Assembly (NCBI GenBank): GCA_030431085.1
Contig: JAUIJW010000076.1
Coordinates: forward strand, 1-9,919
Source of the DNA: Bacteroidia bacterium
GTDB taxonomy: Bacteria; Bacteroidota; Bacteroidia; Flavobacteriales; Flavobacteriaceae
Reading direction: 5' to 3'
Length of the DNA: 9,919 nucleotides
Made by a program: the position numbers and the translations under genes. The notes under the pieces were generated by a model that saw only the letters and a list, made by a program, of their open reading frames with translations, was not told the origin of the DNA and did no database searches. Shown here piece by piece: positions 7,251-9,919 of this stretch (positions are counted from its first letter, which is position 1; each line of letters begins with the position of its first letter).

Positions 7251-8042
7251 ATGATAATGATTAAACATTTGTTGGGTTATACATGTTTAGTGTTTTTTCT
7301 TTTTGGTTGTATGAACTCAAAGAAAGAACATGCAACATGGCATCCCATTTTTAATGGACAAAATTTGGATGGATGGACCCCCAAAATCAAAGGGTATAAA
7401 TTAGGAGATAATCATTTAAATACTTTTAGAGTATCTGATGGTGTATTAGAGGTGAATTATGATCAATATGATAAGTTTGAGGATAAATTTGGTCATCTAT
7501 TTTATAAAACTGAATTATCAAACTACAAACTAAGGTTAGACTACCGATTTAAAGGAGAGCAATTGCCAGACGGTGCAGGTTGGGCCACAAGAAATAGCGG
7601 TGTGATGATTCATTGTCAAAACCCCAAAACTATAGAATTGAATCAAGATTTTCCGGTGTCGGTAGAAGTACAATTATTGGGTGGTTTAAATCAGGGAGAC
7701 CGACCAACAGGTAATGTATGTACTCCTGGGACTAATATTTTTTTAGAGGACAAATTGAATAAGGTACATTGTATTAATTCAAATTCTAAAACCTATGATG
7801 GAGACCAGTGGGTACATCTAGCAATTGAAGTGAGAAATGATTCGATTGTGTCTCATCGCATTAACGGTGTCGAGGTCTTTAGATATTACAAATTACAATA
7901 TGGCTTTGGAGGTGTGTCTTTAGAAGATGAAGACTATTGGAAATCATTAGAGGGCCAACCTTTAAAAAAAGGGTATATTTCCTTACAAAGCGAGAGCCAT
8001 CCTGTTGAGTTTAAAAACATTGAGCTATTAGAATTGCAGTAG
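7251..8042 (+). CDS. DUF1080 (3-keto-disaccharide hydrolase family) lipoprotein
   Basis: A 263-residue protein with a short hydrophobic signal and lipobox LFGC, giving lipidated C20. The mature part is a single DUF1080 domain, a concanavalin-like beta-sandwich, recognisable from FNGQNLDGW (about residues 34-42), the NSGVMIHCQNP segment, EVQLLGG and the final GYISLQSESHPVEFKNIEL. The family is named for cleavage of 3-keto-glycosides, so it would act on the product of the upstream GMC dehydrogenase in the periplasm or at the outer membrane. It begins 4 bp after the small-subunit stop. Two ATG codons (7251, 7257) are possible starts, and either leaves the signal intact. The family is firm; the actual substrate here is inferred from neighbours. 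Confidence 0.9.
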   Translation: MIMIKHLLGYTCLVFFLFGCMNSKKEHATWHPIFNGQNLDGWTPKIKGYKLGDNHLNTFRVSDGVLEVNYDQYDKFEDKFGHLFYKTELSNYKLRLDYRFKGEQLPDGAGWATRNSGVMIHCQNPKTIELNQDFPVSVEVQLLGGLNQGDRPTGNVCTPGTNIFLEDKLNKVHCINSNSKTYDGDQWVHLAIEVRNDSIVSHRINGVEVFRYYKLQYGFGGVSLEDEDYWKSLEGQPLKKGYISLQSESHPVEFKNIELLELQ

Positions 8043-8161
8043 TCAATTTGCGGAAGGTTTTATTAGTTTTAAACCAAAAGTGGTTCAGACAAAATTATTA
8101 CACAAATTGAATAGATGACAATGGTAAATGTACTATTTTATACTTATTAAAATTAAATAAA
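8043..8161. other. Intergenic gap that may divide the rightward operon
   Basis: These 119 bp are far longer than the 2, 4 and 10 bp gaps between the other rightward genes. There is a small hairpin, AACCA (8072-8076), loop AAAG, TGGTT (8081-8085), with no T-run after it, so it is not a typical intrinsic terminator. A TTG near 8107 and an AT-rich TATTTTAT near 8133 lie too far apart (24 bp) for a good Bacteroidota promoter. The gap may hold an internal promoter, a processing site or nothing. Confidence 0.35.
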
Positions 8162-9106
8162 ATGTCTAAAAAAGAACTACAAAGAAGATCATTTTTGAAG
8201 AATACTGTGGCCGCAGCGACTTTAATGGGTATGGGTGTAGATGCATTAGCATCACCCCTAAATTCGAATTTTGAATTAAAAGAAACACCATATAAATTTC
8301 AGTTAAAATATGCGCCACATTTGGGTATGTTTCAATCCCATGCTGGTAGTGATGCTATAGATCAATTAAAATTTATGGCAGATCAAGGCTTTAAAGCATT
8401 TGAAGATAACGGGATGAAACAAAGAACCGTTAATCTTCAAGAGCGTATGGCAAAAACAATGCAAGAACACAATATGCAAATGGGTGTATTTGTGGCTCAT
8501 AAAATTTATTGGGATAAACCTACTTTAACCAGTGGCGATTTAAGTTACAGACAAGAATTTTTGAATGAAATTAGAGCCTCTGTTGAAGTGGCCAAAAGGG
8601 TTAATGCTAAATGGATGACTGTTGTTCCTGGGTTTGTTGATCTTAAAAAAGATATAGGTTATCAAACTGTGAATGTTATTGAGACCTTAAAACTAGCATC
8701 AGAAATTTTAGAAAAACATAACCTTATTATGGTTTTAGAACCATTAAATTTCTTTAATCACCCTGGTTTATTTTTATCTAAAATTCCGCAAGCATATCAA
8801 ATATGCAAGTCGGTAAATAGTCCCTCTTGCAAAATTTTATTCGACATATACCATCAACAGATCCAAGAAGGAAATTTAATACCTAATATGGAAAAGACTT
8901 GGGATGAAATTGCCTATTTTCAAATTGGTGACAATCCCGGTAGAAACGAGCCTACAACAGGTGAAATTAATTATAAAAATATATTTAAATATATTCATCA
9001 GAAAGGTTTTGATGGTATTTTAGGCATGGAACATGGTAATTCCATAAAAGGAAAAGAAGGGGAGTTGGCTGTGATTAATGCATATAAAGAAACAGATAAA
9101 TTTTAA
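8162..9106 (+). CDS. Tat-exported hydroxypyruvate isomerase-like TIM-barrel protein
   Basis: A 314-residue protein with a twin-arginine signal (LQRRSFLKN, followed by a hydrophobic stretch ending near ALA at about residue 30). The mature part is a xylose-isomerase-like TIM barrel of the hydroxypyruvate isomerase (Hyi) type. It has LEPLN, FDIYHQQ, then QIGDNPGRNEP and GEINY, and GMEHG near the end. The metal ligands E193, D228, Q254 and E290 have spacings of 35, 26 and 36, close to those of E. coli Hyi. Export by Tat makes the classical cytosolic hydroxypyruvate reaction unlikely. In this cluster a reaction on an oxidised sugar or glycoside in the periplasm is more plausible, but that is inference. 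It follows a 119-bp gap and precedes the Gfo/Idh/MocA gene by 10 bp. It is not a close copy of the leftward TIM-barrel protein. Confidence 0.87.
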   Translation: MSKKELQRRSFLKNTVAAATLMGMGVDALASPLNSNFELKETPYKFQLKYAPHLGMFQSHAGSDAIDQLKFMADQGFKAFEDNGMKQRTVNLQERMAKTMQEHNMQMGVFVAHKIYWDKPTLTSGDLSYRQEFLNEIRASVEVAKRVNAKWMTVVPGFVDLKKDIGYQTVNVIETLKLASEILEKHNLIMVLEPLNFFNHPGLFLSKIPQAYQICKSVNSPSCKILFDIYHQQIQEGNLIPNMEKTWDEIAYFQIGDNPGRNEPTTGEINYKNIFKYIHQKGFDGILGMEHGNSIKGKEGELAVINAYKETDKF

Positions 9107-9116
9107 AACTTTATAG

Positions 9117-9728
9117 ATGGTAAAGAATAATGATTTTAACAGAAGAAAATTTATAAAAAATACGGCGGCTGTGGCTGCGGCTTTTACCATTATCCCAAGA
9201 TCCGTAATGGGCAAGGGGTTTGTTGCTCCAAGTGATCGGTTGAATATTGCGGTAATTGGAGGAGGAGGTAAGGGATATTCTGATGCCGTTAACGCATATA
9301 ATAAAGGCGCTTCAAATATAGCAGCAATTTGCGATGTAGATTGGCATAGATCGGCCAAATTGTTTAAAGAATTTCCAAAAGCAAAAAAATATAAAGATTT
9401 TAGACTTTTGCTTGATGAAATGAAAGACATTGATGCCCTTACCATATCTACTCCAGATCACACTCACGCTGTAGTAGCTAATGCTGCCATGCAATTGGGC
9501 AAGCATGTTTATGTACAGAAGCCTTTAACTCATAATATATACGAAGCTCGTGTTTTAACAGAATCTGCTAGAAAAAATAAAATTGTAACCCAAATGGGTA
9601 ATCAAGGTGCTTCTGGCCCTGGTGTAAAACAAATGCAACAATGGTTTGACGAAGGAAAAAGTTTGCGGAATTTTTTTTCTAACTCTATTGACTGCGGCCA
9701 ATTTGTATCAAGGTCTATTGTTTTTTGA
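9117..9728 (+). CDS. Tat-exported Gfo/Idh/MocA family oxidoreductase, 3'-truncated by the right junction
   Basis: The native frame begins at ATG 9117 and reads as family sequence to about codon 181 (9659). After that it runs through foreign DNA to a TGA at 9726-9728. The N-terminus NRRKFIKNT is a twin-arginine signal, followed by a hydrophobic stretch. Then come the dinucleotide-binding loop IGGGGKG (47-53) and STPDHTHA. VQKPLTH has Q134-K135-P136 in place of the more usual EKP, with the lysine kept. The segment GNQGASGPGVKQMQQWFDEGK is followed in normal relatives by more of the fold, absent here. Members of this exported group often sit in clusters with DUF1080 and TIM-barrel proteins and are presumed to handle oxidised sugars. 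The C-terminal domain is missing from the window, probably because of a chimera rather than a mutation in the organism. Confidence 0.88.
   Translation: MVKNNDFNRRKFIKNTAAVAAAFTIIPRSVMGKGFVAPSDRLNIAVIGGGGKGYSDAVNAYNKGASNIAAICDVDWHRSAKLFKEFPKAKKYKDFRLLLDEMKDIDALTISTPDHTHAVVANAAMQLGKHVYVQKPLTHNIYEARVLTESARKNKIVTQMGNQGASGPGVKQMQQWFDEGKSLRNFFSNSIDCGQFVSRSIVF
9655..9665. other. Probable right chimeric junction
   Basis: The Gfo/Idh/MocA frame reads as normal family sequence up to EGK (aaa at 9657-9659), then becomes unrelated residues (SLRNFFSN) and stops at 9728. From 9661 a different forward frame stays open to the edge of the window. GC of 9661-9919 is about 42% (108 of 259 bases), somewhat above the native segment. 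A short A-run (9656-9660) at the join could be microhomology. There is no insertion-sequence end or vector sequence here. A chimera is the simplest reading; a real rearrangement cannot be excluded. Confidence 0.65.
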
Positions 9729-9919
9729 ATATGGTCGCGGCCGCCCCCTTCAAGCGCTGGAGTATGTGCAATCCGTCGGTGAGGATAAAGAGTTGCTTAT
9801 TTTCAGCGATCAACCGTATCGCCATAAGGTGATGATTGATTTTTATCGTGGATACTTGGACGAGTTTCCATATTTAAAGCTATTATCACAAAATGATCTA
9901 CAGACTCTTCAGCCGGATG
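9661..9919 (+). CDS. Foreign open frame, internal fragment of an unidentified membrane-associated protein
   Basis: From 9661 a plus-strand frame stays open for 86 codons to the edge of the window. It starts with a hydrophobic stretch (CGIFFLTLLTAANLYQGLLFF) that looks like a final transmembrane helix. A soluble region follows with EYGRGRPLQALEYVQ, LLIFSDQPYRHKVMIDFY and RGYLDEFPYLKLL. This layout, a membrane helix and then a periplasmic domain beginning with a short 'LIFSD' strand, recalls the C-terminal part of PMT/ArnT-like glycosyltransferases. The resemblance is weak and the assignment is a guess. Composition differs from the segment to its left, so it probably comes from another genome. 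Confidence 0.4.

Noticed and set aside
8047..8055. TTTGCGGAA shared with 9662-9670 at the right junction, as a recombination site
   Set aside because: Nine bases only, and the sequences around the two copies differ. Chance is the simpler explanation.
8072..8085. Hairpin AACCA / TGGTT after the DUF1080 gene as a terminator
   Set aside because: The stem is only five pairs, is AT-rich in part, and has no T-run after it.
9020..9445. Minus-strand frame of 141 codons
   Set aside because: It overlaps the end of the Hyi-like gene and the start of the exported oxidoreductase, both with clear family motifs, and its own product is low-complexity. It is a shadow frame.
9737..9744. NotI site GCGGCCGC near the right end, suggesting a cloning vector junction
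   Set aside because: The forward frame from 9661 runs through it without a stop and encodes sensible protein on both sides, and nothing beyond it looks like vector backbone.

Overview
The window is almost entirely one AT-rich segment, about positions 50 to 9660, that looks like it comes from a Bacteroidota (Flavobacteriia-type) bacterium. The evidence is the AT-rich coding sequence, the near absence of Shine-Dalgarno sites, a possible TAnnTTTG-like promoter, Tat-exported TIM-barrel 'isomerases', a DUF1080 lipoprotein and a nucleoside:H+ symporter-family permease. Short stretches of different character sit at both ends (1 to about 50 and about 9661 to 9919), so the sequence appears chimeric, or rearranged, at both edges.

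The native part is a divergon around an AraC-type regulator. Leftward (minus strand) from about 4776 run the AraC regulator, a Tat-signal TIM-barrel sugar isomerase/epimerase-like protein, a nucleoside:H+ symporter-family permease, a second MFS transporter, and the first ~75 codons of a cytosolic Gfo/Idh/MocA oxidoreductase. Rightward (plus strand) from 4944 run a GMC flavoprotein dehydrogenase, its small Tat-exported partner (gluconate 2-dehydrogenase subunit 3 family), a DUF1080 (3-keto-disaccharide hydrolase family) lipoprotein, a Tat-signal hydroxypyruvate-isomerase-like TIM-barrel protein, and a Tat-signal Gfo/Idh/MocA oxidoreductase cut off by the right junction. The 137 to 167 bp between the two arms holds a strong dyad and an 11-bp direct repeat that could be operator elements.

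Taken together, the genes fit an inducible sugar or glycoside catabolic module that works through 3-keto sugars. The exported GMC/small-subunit complex would oxidise a sugar hydroxyl. The DUF1080 lipoprotein and the exported TIM-barrel proteins would cleave or rearrange the keto-glycoside. The two MFS permeases would import the products, and Gfo/Idh/MocA enzymes would do NAD(P)-linked redox steps. The substrate cannot be read from the sequence. No cytochrome c partner, SusCD pair, glycoside hydrolase, sugar kinase, RNA gene, CRISPR array or insertion sequence was found.
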